Positions 13,271 through 22,681 of a DNA stretch of 46,705 nt are shown in pieces. The translations under genes were made by a program, and so were the position numbers. This DNA is from Rhodocyclales bacterium. Lineage in GTDB: Bacteria; Pseudomonadota; Gammaproteobacteria; Burkholderiales; Rhodocyclaceae. Where the stretch lies: NCBI GenBank assembly GCA_026399435.1, contig JAPLQX010000036.1, positions 1-46,705 on the forward strand. The letters are read 5' to 3'. Position 1 is the stretch's first letter. Each line of letters begins with the position of its first letter. The notes beneath the pieces were generated by a model. That model was not told the DNA's origin, ran no database searches, and saw nothing but the letters and a program-made list of their open reading frames with translations.

Positions 13271-15763
13271 ATGAAGAAGCAGAAACTGGTAGTGGTCGGC
13301 AACGGTATGGCCGGCATTCGTGCGGTGGAGGAGCTGCTGAAGCTCGCCCCCGACCTTTACGACATCACCGTGTTCGGCGCAGAGCCGCACGGCAACTACA
13401 ACCGCATCCTGCTCTCGCCGGTGCTGGCGGGAGAGATGACGATCAACGACATCATCCTCAATCCGCTGGGTTGGTATGCCGACAACGGCGTTCGCCTGCA
13501 TGTCGGCAAGACGGTGACGAAGATCGATCGCACCGCGCGCAAGGTGATCGCCGCCGACGGCACCGAGGAAGAGTACGACCGCCTGCTGCTCGCCACGGGC
13601 TCGACGCCCTTCATGTTGCCTGTTCCCGGCAACGACCTGCCCGGCGTGATCAGTTATCGCGACATCAAGGACACCGACGAGATGATCGCCACTGCCGCCA
13701 CGCACAAGCATGCGGTGGTGATCGGCGGCGGCCTGCTCGGCCTCGAAGCGGCCAACGGCCTCAAGCTGCGCGGCATGGACGTCACCGTGGTGCATCTGAT
13801 GCCCTGGCTGATGGAGCGGCAGCTCGACCGCGCCGCGGCCGACATGCTGAAGACCTCGCTCGAAGCGCGCGGCCTCAAATTCCTGCTGGAGAAGCAGACC
13901 GAGGCGCTGATTCGTGGTGAGTCCGGAAGAGTCGCCGCGCTGCGCTTCAAGCCTGCCCCGGGCGACGACCCGGGGGGCGGCCTCGAAATTCCCGCCGACC
14001 TCGTGGTGATGGCGGCCGGCATTCGCCCCAACACGGCGTTGGCGGAATCGGCACGGATTTACTGCAACCGCGGCATCGTGGTGAACGACACCATGCAGAC
14101 CTATGACCCGCGCATATACGCTGTCGGCGAATGCGTGGCGCACCGCGGCATCGCCTACGGTCTGGTGGCGCCACTGTTCGAGCAGGCCAAGGTCTGCGCC
14201 AACCATCTGGCGAACTTCGGCATCGCGCGCTACACCGGATCGGTGACCTCGACCAAGCTCAAGGTCACCGGCATCGACCTTTTCTCATGCGGCAATTTCA
14301 TGGGCGGACAGAATGGCAAAGGCGGCACGGATGAAATCCTGCTGCACGATCCCTCGGGCGGCGTGTACAAGAAGCTGGTGGTGAAGAACGATGTCCTCGT
14401 TGGCGCCGTGCTCTATGGCGACACCGCCGATGGCGCCTGGTATTTCCAGTTGGTCAAGGAAGGCCAGAACATTCACCAGATTCGCGATCACCTGATGTTC
14501 GGCCAGAACCATGTCGGCGACGTCGGCCATGCCGGTGTGTCGAAAGCGGCCGCCATGGCGGATGACGCCCAGGTCTGCGGTTGCAACGGCGTCTGCAAGG
14601 GCGACATCGTCAAGGCGATCAAGAGCCAGGGTTTGTTCACACTGGAGGACGTGCGCAAGCACACCAAGGCCTCCAGCTCCTGCGGCTCCTGCACCGGCCT
14701 GGTCGAGCAGATCCTCGCCTCGACCGTCGGCGGCGCCTACACGCCTTCGGAATCCAAGGACAAGCCGATGTGCGGCTGCACCGACCATTCGCACGGCGTG
14801 GTGCGGCAGACCATCCGCGAGCGGCACCTGCTCACCATTCCCGACGCGATGCACTATATGGAATGGAAGACACCGAGCGGCTGCCCCTCCTGCCGCCCGG
14901 CGCTCAACTACTACCTGATCTCGACCTGGCCGGGCGAGGCCAAGGACGATCCGCAGTCGCGCTTCATCAACGAGCGCGCGCACGCCAACATCCAGAAGGA
15001 CGGCACCTATTCCGTGATACCGCGCATGTGGGGCGGACTGACGACGCCGGCCGAGCTGCGCACGATTGCCGACGTGGCCGAGAAATACGAGGTGCCGACG
15101 GTGAAGATGACCGGCGGCGCGCGCATCGACCTGCTCGGCATCAAGAAGGAAGACCTGCCCAAGGTCTGGGCCGATCTCGGCGCGGCCGGCATGGTCTCCG
15201 GCCACGCCTACGGCAAGAGCATCCGCACCGTCAAGACTTGCGTCGGCGCCGAGCACTGCCGTTTCGGCACGCAGCGTTCGATGGACATGGGCGTCAAGCT
15301 GGAACGCATGCTGTTCGGCATGGGGGCGCCGCACAAGGTCAAGCTCGCGGTCAGCGGTTGTCCGCGCAACTGCGCGGAGGCCGGCATCAAGGACATCGGC
15401 GTGATCGGTGTAGACTCCGGCTATGAACTGTATGTGGCGGGCAACGGCGGGATCAAGACCGAGGTCGCGGCTTTCCTGTGCAAGGTGAAGTCGGACGAGG
15501 AGGTGATGGAGTATTCCGGCGCCTTCCTCCAGCTTTACCGCGAGGAAGGCTTCTATCTGGAACGCACCTGTCACTATGTGGCCCGCGTCGGTCTCGATCA
15601 CGTCAAGGCGGCCGTGGTGAATGATCCGCTGAAGCGCAAGGATCTGTATGAGCGACTGCTGTTCGCCCTGCAGGACTACGAAGACCCGTGGCAAGCCGCG
15701 GTAGCGAAGCCTGCCGTGCGCCGCGAATACGAAGTCATCAAGCTCGAAGAGGTGACGGCATGA
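13271..15763 (+). CDS. nirB: assimilatory nitrite reductase, large subunit
   Basis: An 830-residue NADH-dependent siroheme nitrite reductase that reduces nitrite to ammonium with NirD. An FAD/NAD domain comes first (KLVVVGNGMAGIRAVEELL; VVIGGGLLGLEAANGL). A BFD-type [2Fe-2S] domain follows at about 435-477 (CGCNGVCKG ... CGSCTG), with a second Cys cluster CGCTDHSH. Sulfite/nitrite reductase domains end with the siroheme-4Fe4S ligands in CVGAEHCRFGT (~656) and SGCPRNC (~695). The ATG at 13271 is preferred because AAAGG lies nine bases ahead of it; an in-frame ATG at 13262 directly abuts that site. The stop overlaps the nirD start as ATGA. Confidence 0.95.
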   Translation: MKKQKLVVVGNGMAGIRAVEELLKLAPDLYDITVFGAEPHGNYNRILLSPVLAGEMTINDIILNPLGWYADNGVRLHVGKTVTKIDRTARKVIAADGTEEEYDRLLLATGSTPFMLPVPGNDLPGVISYRDIKDTDEMIATAATHKHAVVIGGGLLGLEAANGLKLRGMDVTVVHLMPWLMERQLDRAAADMLKTSLEARGLKFLLEKQTEALIRGESGRVAALRFKPAPGDDPGGGLEIPADLVVMAAGIRPNTALAESARIYCNRGIVVNDTMQTYDPRIYAVGECVAHRGIAYGLVAPLFEQAKVCANHLANFGIARYTGSVTSTKLKVTGIDLFSCGNFMGGQNGKGGTDEILLHDPSGGVYKKLVVKNDVLVGAVLYGDTADGAWYFQLVKEGQNIHQIRDHLMFGQNHVGDVGHAGVSKAAAMADDAQVCGCNGVCKGDIVKAIKSQGLFTLEDVRKHTKASSSCGSCTGLVEQILASTVGGAYTPSESKDKPMCGCTDHSHGVVRQTIRERHLLTIPDAMHYMEWKTPSGCPSCRPALNYYLISTWPGEAKDDPQSRFINERAHANIQKDGTYSVIPRMWGGLTTPAELRTIADVAEKYEVPTVKMTGGARIDLLGIKKEDLPKVWADLGAAGMVSGHAYGKSIRTVKTCVGAEHCRFGTQRSMDMGVKLERMLFGMGAPHKVKLAVSGCPRNCAEAGIKDIGVIGVDSGYELYVAGNGGIKTEVAAFLCKVKSDEEVMEYSGAFLQLYREEGFYLERTCHYVARVGLDHVKAAVVNDPLKRKDLYERLLFALQDYEDPWQAAVAKPAVRREYEVIKLEEVTA

Positions 15764-16071
15764 GTGGCTGGATCAAGGTTTGCGCACTGGACGAGATCGC
15801 CCCGCAGGGCAGCCGCGTCGTGGCCTCGAGCCAGGGCGATATCGCGCTCTTCCGTACGGCGGACGACCGGGTCTTCGGCCTGCACGATAAATGCCCGCAC
15901 AAAGGGGGGCCGCTGTCGCAGGGCATTGTGCATGGCGAGACCGTGACCTGTCCGCTGCACGGCTTCAAGATCGGGTTGAAGGACGGTGAAGCCGTGGCAC
16001 CGGACAAGGGCTGCGCGCGCCGCTTCGAGGTGAAGCTCGAGGCGGGTACTGTCTGGCTGCAGTTGAACTGA
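15760..16071 (+). CDS. nirD: assimilatory nitrite reductase, small subunit
   Basis: A 103-residue Rieske-type subunit with the motif blocks CPHKGGPLSQG and CPLHGFK, which in this family may or may not hold a [2Fe-2S] cluster. Here both CxH and CxxH pairs are intact, so cluster binding is possible. It partners NirB in the cytoplasm. The ATG overlaps the nirB stop, and GAAGAGGTGA just upstream serves as ribosome site. The next gene, nasA, follows after a repeat-filled gap of about 140 bases. Confidence 0.92.
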   Translation: MSGWIKVCALDEIAPQGSRVVASSQGDIALFRTADDRVFGLHDKCPHKGGPLSQGIVHGETVTCPLHGFKIGLKDGEAVAPDKGCARRFEVKLEAGTVWLQLN

Positions 16072-16094
16072 TCGCCATGGACCTTGTCCCCTTC

Positions 16095-16165
16095 CCGTCA
16101 TTCCGGCGAACGCCGGAATCCAGTCGGCGGCCGAACTGGACACCGGCATTCGCCGGTGTGACGGG
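16095..16165. repeat. paired 'GTCATTCCGG' hairpin repeat, locus 1
   Basis: Two hairpin units face each other. GTCATTCCGGCG with CGCCGGAATCCAG comes first, and CTGGACACCGGC with GCCGGTGTGACGG follows. Each folds by itself, and the outer parts (CCCGTCA/TGACGGG, CCAG/CTGG) are complementary. It is a widespread type of intergenic repeat in proteobacteria. It lies between nirD and nasA and may end or stabilise transcripts. Confidence 0.8.
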
Positions 16166-16210
16166 GAACAAAGGTGGTGCCGCACTCAGCCGCAATTTGC
16201 TTTGACCCGC

Positions 16211-18925
16211 ATGGAAACGAAATCCACCTGCCCTTACTGCGGCGTCGGCTGTGGCGTCATCATCGAGCACGACGCAACGCGGATCACCGGCGTGCGCGGC
16301 GATCCGGCTCATCCGGCGAACTTCGGCCGGTTGTGCACCAAGGGCGGCACGCTGCACCTGAGCATGACGCCACAGGTGATGGCGCAGCGCCTCATGCATC
16401 CGCAACTGCGCCGCGAGAAGGCGGCTGCGCGCGAGCGCGTGAGCTGGGACGAAGCGCTCGACCACGCCGCGGAAAAATTTGCCCGCGCCATCAGCGAACA
16501 CGGCCCCGACAGCGTCGCCTTCTACATCAGCGGGCAACTGATGACCGAGGACTACTACGTCTTCAACAAGCTGGCCAAGGGCCTGATCGGCACCAACAAC
16601 GTCGACACCAACTCGCGCCTGTGCATGAGCTCGGCGGTGTCCGGCTACAAGGCCACGCTGGGCGCCGACTCGCCGCCGTGTTCCTATGAGGACATCGACC
16701 ACGCCGACTGCCTGCTGATCGCCGGCGCCAACACCGCCTGGGCGCATCCCGTGCTGTTCCGCCGCATCGAGGACGCGCGCGCCGCCAGACCGGACATGAA
16801 ACTCATCGTGGTCGATCCGCGCCGCACCGACACGGCCGAAGCCGCCGACCTGCACCTTGCCATCCTGCCCGGCACCGATATCGCGCTCTACAACGCGATG
16901 CTGCACGTGCTGTTGTGGGAAGACCTGTGTGACCTCGATTACATCCGTGCCCACACCGAGGGCTTCGATGCGCTGAAGGCTCTGGTGCGCGACTACACGC
17001 CGGCCATGGCGGCCGACATCTGCGGCGTGAAAGCCGACGACATCGTCACCGCCGCACGCTGGTTCGGCCAGGCGCCGGCCGCGCTCTCGCTCTACTGCCA
17101 GGGCCTCAACCAGTCCAGCCACGGCACCGACAACAATGCCGCGATCATTCATCTGCACCTGGCCACCGGCAAGATCGGCAAACCCGGCTGCGGCCCCTTC
17201 TCGCTGACCGGCCAGCCCAATGCGATGGGCGGGCGCGAAGTTGGCGGCCTGTCCAACCTGCTCCCGGCGCATCGCGACATGGCCAACCCGGAGCATCGCG
17301 CCGAAGTCGCGCGCCTGTGGGGCGTGGCCGACGTGCCGGCCGAACCCGGCCTCACCGCGGTGGAACTGTTCGAGGCCGTGCATCGCGGCGAGATCAAGGC
17401 CTTGTGGATCGCCTGCACCAACCCGGCGCAGTCGCTGCCCGACCTGACGCGGGTGCACGAGGCGCTGGCGAAATGTCCCTTTGTCGTGCTGCAGGAAGTC
17501 AGCGCCGACACCGATACCGCGACCTTCGCCGACCTGCTGCTGCCGGCCGCCGGCTGGGGCGAGAAGGAAGGCACGGTGACCAATTCCGAGCGCCGCATCA
17601 CGCGCGTCAAGGCGGCGGTGCCGGCGCCGGGCGAGGCGCGGGCTGACTGGAAGATCGTCGTGGATTTCGCGCGGCGGCTTGAAGCCCGGCTGCCGGCGCG
17701 TGCAGCGACGCTGTTTCCCTACGAGACAGCCGAAGCGATATTCAACGAGCACCGCGCCAGCACTGTCGGCCGCGACCTCGACATCGGCGGCCTGTCCTAT
17801 GCACTGCTTGAACAGTCGGGCCCTCAGCAGTGGCCGCTGCGCGAAGGCGCCACGGTCGGCACGTCGCGTCTGTATGGCGACGGCGTGTTTCCTACCGCCA
17901 GCGGCCGTGCCCGCTTCACGTCAACGCAGCACCGCCCGCTGGCCGAAGCCACCGATCCGCGCCATCCGCTGCACCTCAACACCGGCCGCCTGCGCGACCA
18001 GTGGCACGGCATGAGCCGCACCGGCGTGGTGGCGCGCCTGCACGCCCACGCCCCGGAACCGGCCATCGAAATGAACCCCCGCGACATGGAGCGGCGCGGC
18101 ATCGCCGAAGGCGACCTGGTACGGCTCAAGGGCAAGCGCGGCTCAATTCTGTTGCGTGCGGCCGCTTCGACCACGCTGCGCCCGGCGCAGACCTATGTGC
18201 CGATGCACTGGGGCGGACGCTACATGTCCGGCCTCGGCATCAATGCCCTGACGCTGCCGGCCAACGACCCGGTCTCGCACCAGCCCGAACTCAAGCACGC
18301 CGCCGTGCAGGTCGAAAAGTTCGCCACAGGCTGGCAACTGGTGGCCATGCGCCGCGATGACGAAGGCGGCCTGCACGCTGCGCTGCAGCCCTGGCTGGCC
18401 CGCTTCGACCATGCCACGCTGACCCTTGCCGGGCGCGAATCCACGGTAGTCGTGCTGCGTGCCTGGGGCGGCGAAAACAGCCCCGTGCCGGCGCCGGAAC
18501 TGCTGGCCGAACTTGCCGCCGCGACGGGCCTCGACTCGCCGCAAATGCTGGCCTTCAACGACGCCCGGCGCGGCATCGCCAAGCGCGCCCTGATAGCGGA
18601 CGACCGCCTCGCCGGGGCCCTGCTGTGCAATGAAACCCGCGCCACCGACTGGCTGCTCGACCTCATCGCGCGCGGCGGCAGCACCGCCGAATTGCGCAAA
18701 TGGCTGTTCGCCCCGCTGGCAACCCCGCCATCCTCGGGCCCGGCGCGCGGGCGCATTGTCTGCAACTGCTTCGACGTTTCCGAATCCGAAATCCGCGCCG
18801 ATCTTGAGGCAGGCCTTGACCTCGCGGCGCTGCAGAAAAAAAACAAGTGCGGCACCAACTGCGGCTCCTGCCTGCCTGAGTTGCGGCGCTTGGCGGCGAA
18901 GGCGACCGTTCCGGTCGCTGCCTGA
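16211..18925 (+). CDS. nasA: assimilatory nitrate reductase, catalytic subunit
   Basis: A 904-residue cytoplasmic molybdoenzyme that reduces nitrate to nitrite. The N-terminal [4Fe-4S] ligands lie in [10 protein letters not shown] and GRLCTKGG. The molybdopterin domains follow ([29 protein letters not shown]) and then the MGD-binding domain ([17 protein letters not shown]). At about 850-890 a BFD-like [2Fe-2S] domain (CNCFDVSE ... [12 protein letters not shown]) serves as electron entry, as in NasA proteins that lack a separate diaphorase subunit. The ATG at 16211 starts the family sequence; an in-frame TTG nine bases earlier is unlikely. No ribosome site is obvious. Confidence 0.94.
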   Translation: METKSTCPYCGVGCGVIIEHDATRITGVRGDPAHPANFGRLCTKGGTLHLSMTPQVMAQRLMHPQLRREKAAARERVSWDEALDHAAEKFARAISEHGPDSVAFYISGQLMTEDYYVFNKLAKGLIGTNNVDTNSRLCMSSAVSGYKATLGADSPPCSYEDIDHADCLLIAGANTAWAHPVLFRRIEDARAARPDMKLIVVDPRRTDTAEAADLHLAILPGTDIALYNAMLHVLLWEDLCDLDYIRAHTEGFDALKALVRDYTPAMAADICGVKADDIVTAARWFGQAPAALSLYCQGLNQSSHGTDNNAAIIHLHLATGKIGKPGCGPFSLTGQPNAMGGREVGGLSNLLPAHRDMANPEHRAEVARLWGVADVPAEPGLTAVELFEAVHRGEIKALWIACTNPAQSLPDLTRVHEALAKCPFVVLQEVSADTDTATFADLLLPAAGWGEKEGTVTNSERRITRVKAAVPAPGEARADWKIVVDFARRLEARLPARAATLFPYETAEAIFNEHRASTVGRDLDIGGLSYALLEQSGPQQWPLREGATVGTSRLYGDGVFPTASGRARFTSTQHRPLAEATDPRHPLHLNTGRLRDQWHGMSRTGVVARLHAHAPEPAIEMNPRDMERRGIAEGDLVRLKGKRGSILLRAAASTTLRPAQTYVPMHWGGRYMSGLGINALTLPANDPVSHQPELKHAAVQVEKFATGWQLVAMRRDDEGGLHAALQPWLARFDHATLTLAGRESTVVVLRAWGGENSPVPAPELLAELAAATGLDSPQMLAFNDARRGIAKRALIADDRLAGALLCNETRATDWLLDLIARGGSTAELRKWLFAPLATPPSSGPARGRIVCNCFDVSESEIRADLEAGLDLAALQKKNKCGTNCGSCLPELRRLAAKATVPVAA

Positions 18926-19014
18926 TCCGGCTGAAAGGCTATCCCCCTCCTCTTGAAACGGGCTTGGTCGCCCCCATATCGGCTTTTCGATCGCCGTTTC
19001 ATGAGGATTTTCCG

Positions 19015-20946
19015 ATGACCACCGACACCCAGACCGCGCAAGCCTCGCGCGAAACCCTCGGCTTCCAGACCGAGGTCAAGCAGCTCCTGCAGTTGATGAT
19101 TCACTCGCTGTATTCGAACCGCGAGATTTTCCTCCGCGAGCTGATTTCCAATGCCTCGGACGCCTGCGACAAGCTGCGCTTCGAGGCCCTGCACAACGCG
19201 GGTCTGTTCGAGGGCGATTCGGATTTCAGGATTCGCATCGCCTTCGATCCGGAAGCGAAAACCCTGACCATTGCCGATAACGGCGTCGGCATGAGTCGCG
19301 AGGAAGTGATCACTAACCTCGGCACCATCGCCAAGTCTGGCACGCGCGAATTCTTCTCGCAGCTTTCGGGCGACCAGCAGAAGGATGCCAGCCTGATCGG
19401 CCAGTTCGGCGTCGGTTTCTATTCCTCGTTCATCGTCGCCGACCGCGTTACGGTGCTGACCCGCCGCGCCGGCGTCGAAGCTAATCAGGGCGTGCGCTGG
19501 GAATCGGAAGGCAGTGGTGAATTCACTATCGAGATGGTCGACCAGCCGACGCGCGGCACCGAAATCACGCTGCATCTGAAGGAAGGCCAGGAAGACCTGC
19601 TCTCGAGCTGGAAGCTCAAATCCGTCATCCGCAAGTATTCCGACCACATCGTCCAGCCCATCATGATGAAGGGCGAAAAATGGGACGAGGAAAAAAAGGA
19701 ACAGGTCGTCAGCGACGAAGACGAAACCGTCAATCAGGCCTCCGCCCTGTGGGCCCGCTCCAAGAACGACATCAGCGACGAGCAGTACAAGGAGTTCTAC
19801 AAGCACGTCGGCCACGATTTCGAGGACCCGCTGACGTGGACCCATGCCCGCGTCGAGGGCAAGACCGAATACACACAGTTGCTCTACGTGCCGGCGCGTG
19901 CGCCCTTCGACATGTGGGACCGCAACGCCCGCCACGGCGTCAAGCTCTACGTGCGCCGCGTCTTCATAATGGACGACGCCGAGCAACTGATGCCGCTCTA
20001 CCTGCGCTTCGTGCGCGGCGTGGTCGATTCGGCCGATCTGCCGCTCAACGTCTCGCGCGAAATCCTGCAGGAATCGAAGGACATCGAATCGATTCGTAAC
20101 GGCTGCACCAAGAAGGTATTGGGCATGCTGGCCGATCTGGCCAACAGCGAAGACGCCGCCGAGAAGGAAAAATACGCCACGTTCTGGGGCGAGTTCGGCA
20201 AGGTGCTCAAGGAAGGCATGGGCGAGGACCACGCCAACAAGGACAAGATCGCCGCGCTGCTGCGCTTCGCCTCGACGCAGGCCGACACCACCGACGAGAC
20301 CGTCTCGCTGGCCGACTACATCGCCCGCATGAAGCCGGAGCAGGAAAAGATCTACTACGTCACCGCCGAGACCTTCAACGCGGCAAAGAACAGCCCGCAC
20401 CTCGAAGTCTTCCGCAAGAAGGGCATCGAGGTCATCCTGCTGTCCGACCGCGTCGACGAATGGGTGGTCTCGCACTTGAGCGAGTTCGAAGGCAAGCAAC
20501 TCGTTTCGGTGGCCAAGGGTGGGCTCGATCTGGGCAAGCTGGAAGACGAAGCCGAGAAGAAGGAACAGGAATCGGCGGCCGGCGAGTTCAAGGAGCTCAC
20601 CGAGAAGATCGGCAAGAGCCTCACTGACCGCGTCAAGGAAGTACGCGTCACGCACCGCCTGACCGACAGCCCGGCCTGCCTGGTGGCGGACGAGCATGAC
20701 GTATCGGGCAACCTGGTGCGCATTCTCAAGGCCGCCGGGCAGAAGGCGCCTGCCTCGAAGCCCATCCTCGAAATCAACCCGCATCACCCCGTGGTGCTGC
20801 GCCTCAAGTACGAAGACAAGCGCTTCGACGACTGGGCCGCAGTGCTGTTCGACCAGGCGCTGCTGGCCGAAGGCGGCCAGCTCGACGACCCGGCGACTTT
20901 CGTCAAGCGCATGAATCAACTCATGCTGGAGATGAGTGGCGCTTAG
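19015..20946 (+). CDS. htpG: molecular chaperone HtpG (Hsp90)
   Basis: A 643-residue Hsp90 chaperone. The N-terminal ATPase motifs are [44 protein letters not shown] and [12 protein letters not shown]. The middle domain ([25 protein letters not shown]) and C-terminal dimer domain ([15 protein letters not shown]) are complete. GAGGA precedes the ATG at 19015. It is not functionally tied to the nitrate genes; it stands alone between nasA and a repeat. No heat-shock promoter was recognised in the 90-base upstream gap. Confidence 0.96.
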   Translation: MTTDTQTAQASRETLGFQTEVKQLLQLMIHSLYSNREIFLRELISNASDACDKLRFEALHNAGLFEGDSDFRIRIAFDPEAKTLTIADNGVGMSREEVITNLGTIAKSGTREFFSQLSGDQQKDASLIGQFGVGFYSSFIVADRVTVLTRRAGVEANQGVRWESEGSGEFTIEMVDQPTRGTEITLHLKEGQEDLLSSWKLKSVIRKYSDHIVQPIMMKGEKWDEEKKEQVVSDEDETVNQASALWARSKNDISDEQYKEFYKHVGHDFEDPLTWTHARVEGKTEYTQLLYVPARAPFDMWDRNARHGVKLYVRRVFIMDDAEQLMPLYLRFVRGVVDSADLPLNVSREILQESKDIESIRNGCTKKVLGMLADLANSEDAAEKEKYATFWGEFGKVLKEGMGEDHANKDKIAALLRFASTQADTTDETVSLADYIARMKPEQEKIYYVTAETFNAAKNSPHLEVFRKKGIEVILLSDRVDEWVVSHLSEFEGKQLVSVAKGGLDLGKLEDEAEKKEQESAAGEFKELTEKIGKSLTDRVKEVRVTHRLTDSPACLVADEHDVSGNLVRILKAAGQKAPASKPILEINPHHPVVLRLKYEDKRFDDWAAVLFDQALLAEGGQLDDPATFVKRMNQLMLEMSGA

Positions 20947-20964
20947 GGCGGCACTGAATATGTC

Positions 20965-21033
20965 GTCACACCGGCGAAAGCCGGTGTCCAGTGCCTTGAT
21001 CGTCCTGGATTCCGGCTTGCGCCGGAATGACGG
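20965..21033. repeat. paired 'GTCATTCCGG' hairpin repeat, locus 2
   Basis: The same two-unit design as 16095-16165, in the other arrangement: GTCACACCGGCG with GCCGGTGTCCAG, then CTGGATTCCGGC with GCCGGAATGACGGG. It lies between htpG and the glycosylase gene and could act as an htpG terminator, although no T-run follows. Confidence 0.8.
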
Positions 21034-21051
21034 GCCAAATCAGGAAATGTC

Positions 21052-21537
21052 TTGATTCTTCACGGCCTTGCGCCCGTCATCGACCAGCGAGCCCGGGTGC
21101 TGATCCTGGGCTCGTTTCCGTCCACGGCCTCGCTGGCGGCGCAGCAGTACTACGCCCATCCGCAGAACCAGTTCTGGCGCATCCTCGGCGAGGTGATCGG
21201 CCAGCCGCTGAAGGACATGGACTACCCGGCGCGCATCGTGGCGGTACAGGCTGCGGGCATTGCGATCTGGGACGTGTTCGCCTCCTGCGAACGTGCCGGC
21301 AGCCTCGACACGGCGATTCGCGATGCGGTGCCGAATCCGCTGGCCGCGCTCAAGGAGTCGGCGCCGGCGCTACGGCGAATCTGCTTCAACGGCGGCATGG
21401 CCGCGCGCCGCATCCGCGAGGTCGAGGTGCTGGGCTTCGAAGCCATGGTCCTGCCATCGACCAGCCCGGCCAACGCGACTTGGTCGTTCGAGAGGAAGCT
21501 GTTGGCGTGGCGGGCAGCGCTGCTGCCCGTTCAATGA
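21052..21537 (+). CDS. DNA-deoxyinosine glycosylase / MUG-family protein
   Basis: A 161-residue protein of the uracil-DNA glycosylase superfamily. The family block LILGSFPSTASLAAQQYYAHPQNQFWRIL is near residue 17, IWDVFASCERAGSLD in the middle, and the late motif LPSTSPANATWS near 137. Members excise deaminated bases such as hypoxanthine from DNA. The start is a TTG at 21052 with AGGAAA a few bases ahead; the first ATG in frame would lose essential sequence. The convergent HD-GYP gene ends 16 bases downstream. Confidence 0.85.
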   Translation: MILHGLAPVIDQRARVLILGSFPSTASLAAQQYYAHPQNQFWRILGEVIGQPLKDMDYPARIVAVQAAGIAIWDVFASCERAGSLDTAIRDAVPNPLAALKESAPALRRICFNGGMAARRIREVEVLGFEAMVLPSTSPANATWSFERKLLAWRAALLPVQ

Positions 21538-21553
21538 CGCAGGGATCGCCGCC

Positions 21554-22681
21554 TTATTCCGTTCCGGTCGTTTCGCCGTCGCTGTAGCGTTCGGCGATGG
21601 CCGTGAATTCGTCGAGGATGGCGATGAAGGCATCCACCACGTCCGGGTCGAAATGGAGGCCGCGTCCCTCGACGATGATGCCGTGGGCCTGCTCGATCGA
21701 CATGGGCGCCTTGTAGACGCGCGGCGAGATCAGGGCGTCGAAGACATCCGCCAGCGCCATCAGCCGGGCCGACGCCGGAATGGCATCCCCCGCCAGCCCG
21801 TCCGGGTAGCCGCTGCCATCCCACTTCTCGTGATGCCAATTGGCGATTTCCCTGGCCAGTGCGAGGAAGGCCACCGGCTGTACGGCATCGCGCTCGGCGT
21901 GCGCGATGGCCTCCGCGCCCAGTCGGGCATGGGTCTGCATGATGGCCCACTCCTCGGCGGTGAGGGGGCCCGGCTTCTGCAGAATGTGGTCGGGTATCCC
22001 GACCTTGCCGATGTCATGGAGTGGCGCCGACTTGGTCAGCAGCCGGACGACCTGCTCGGACAGGACGGCGGCGAAACGGGGATGGTTCATCAGGCTGCGG
22101 GCCAGCGCCTCCACGTAGCCCTGGGTGCGGCGAATGTGGTTGCCGGTTTCCGGGTCGCGCATCTCGGCCAGGCAGCCCAGCGCGTGGATGCTGACATCCT
22201 GGATGATCTGGTTTTCCGCCATGCGCCGTGCGATTTCGTCCTCGAGGAAGGCATTCTGGTCCGCCAGCCAGTCGCGCGCCCGCTTGAGCTCCAGTTGGGT
22301 GCGCACGCGCGCCAGCACGATGGCCGGCCGGATCGGCTTGGTGATGTAGTCCACCGCCCCTTGCTCCAGTCCGTGCTCCTCGTCCTGCGTCGCGTTCATC
22401 GCGGTGATGAAAATGACCGGAATGCCGCGCGTGCGTATGTCCCCGCGCAGGGTCGCCAGTACGGCAAAGCCGTCCATCTCGGGCATCATCACGTCGAGCA
22501 GGATCAGGTCGGGCCGCGGCTCGTCCCTTGCGATCTCCAACGCGCGCCGGCCGGAGGTCGCCGCCAGCACCCGGTAGTCCGCCTGCAGCAGATCGCCGAG
22601 CAATGCGACATTGTCCGGGTTGTCGTCGACGACGAGCAGGGTCGTGGAGTTGCCCTCCGTCATGTTCGTCCTGTCGTTCAC
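21554..22681 (-). CDS. response regulator with HD-GYP phosphodiesterase domain
   Basis: A 375-residue RpfG-type two-domain protein. The receiver domain ([18 protein letters not shown]; phosphoacceptor Asp in [13 protein letters not shown]; Lys in DYITKPI) is joined by a coiled linker to an HD-GYP domain. That domain has [13 protein letters not shown] near residue 220 and [15 protein letters not shown] near 283. Such proteins hydrolyse cyclic di-GMP when phosphorylated. Its start overlaps the stop of the giant hybrid kinase gene, so the kinase is the likely phosphate donor. Confidence 0.93.
   Translation of the reverse strand: MNDRTNMTEGNSTTLLVVDDNPDNVALLGDLLQADYRVLAATSGRRALEIARDEPRPDLILLDVMMPEMDGFAVLATLRGDIRTRGIPVIFITAMNATQDEEHGLEQGAVDYITKPIRPAIVLARVRTQLELKRARDWLADQNAFLEDEIARRMAENQIIQDVSIHALGCLAEMRDPETGNHIRRTQGYVEALARSLMNHPRFAAVLSEQVVRLLTKSAPLHDIGKVGIPDHILQKPGPLTAEEWAIMQTHARLGAEAIAHAERDAVQPVAFLALAREIANWHHEKWDGSGYPDGLAGDAIPASARLMALADVFDALISPRVYKAPMSIEQAHGIIVEGRGLHFDPDVVDAFIAILDEFTAIAERYSDGETTGTE

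Noticed and set aside
16095..16165. Paired hairpins considered as a CRISPR or attachment site
   Set aside because: There are only two facing units with no regular spacers and no integrase nearby. The sequence is a common proteobacterial intergenic hairpin repeat.
18220..20919. 899-codon minus-strand open frame opposite nasA/htpG
   Set aside because: It crosses two unrelated confirmed genes and has low-complexity Leu/Val/Gly content with no motif.
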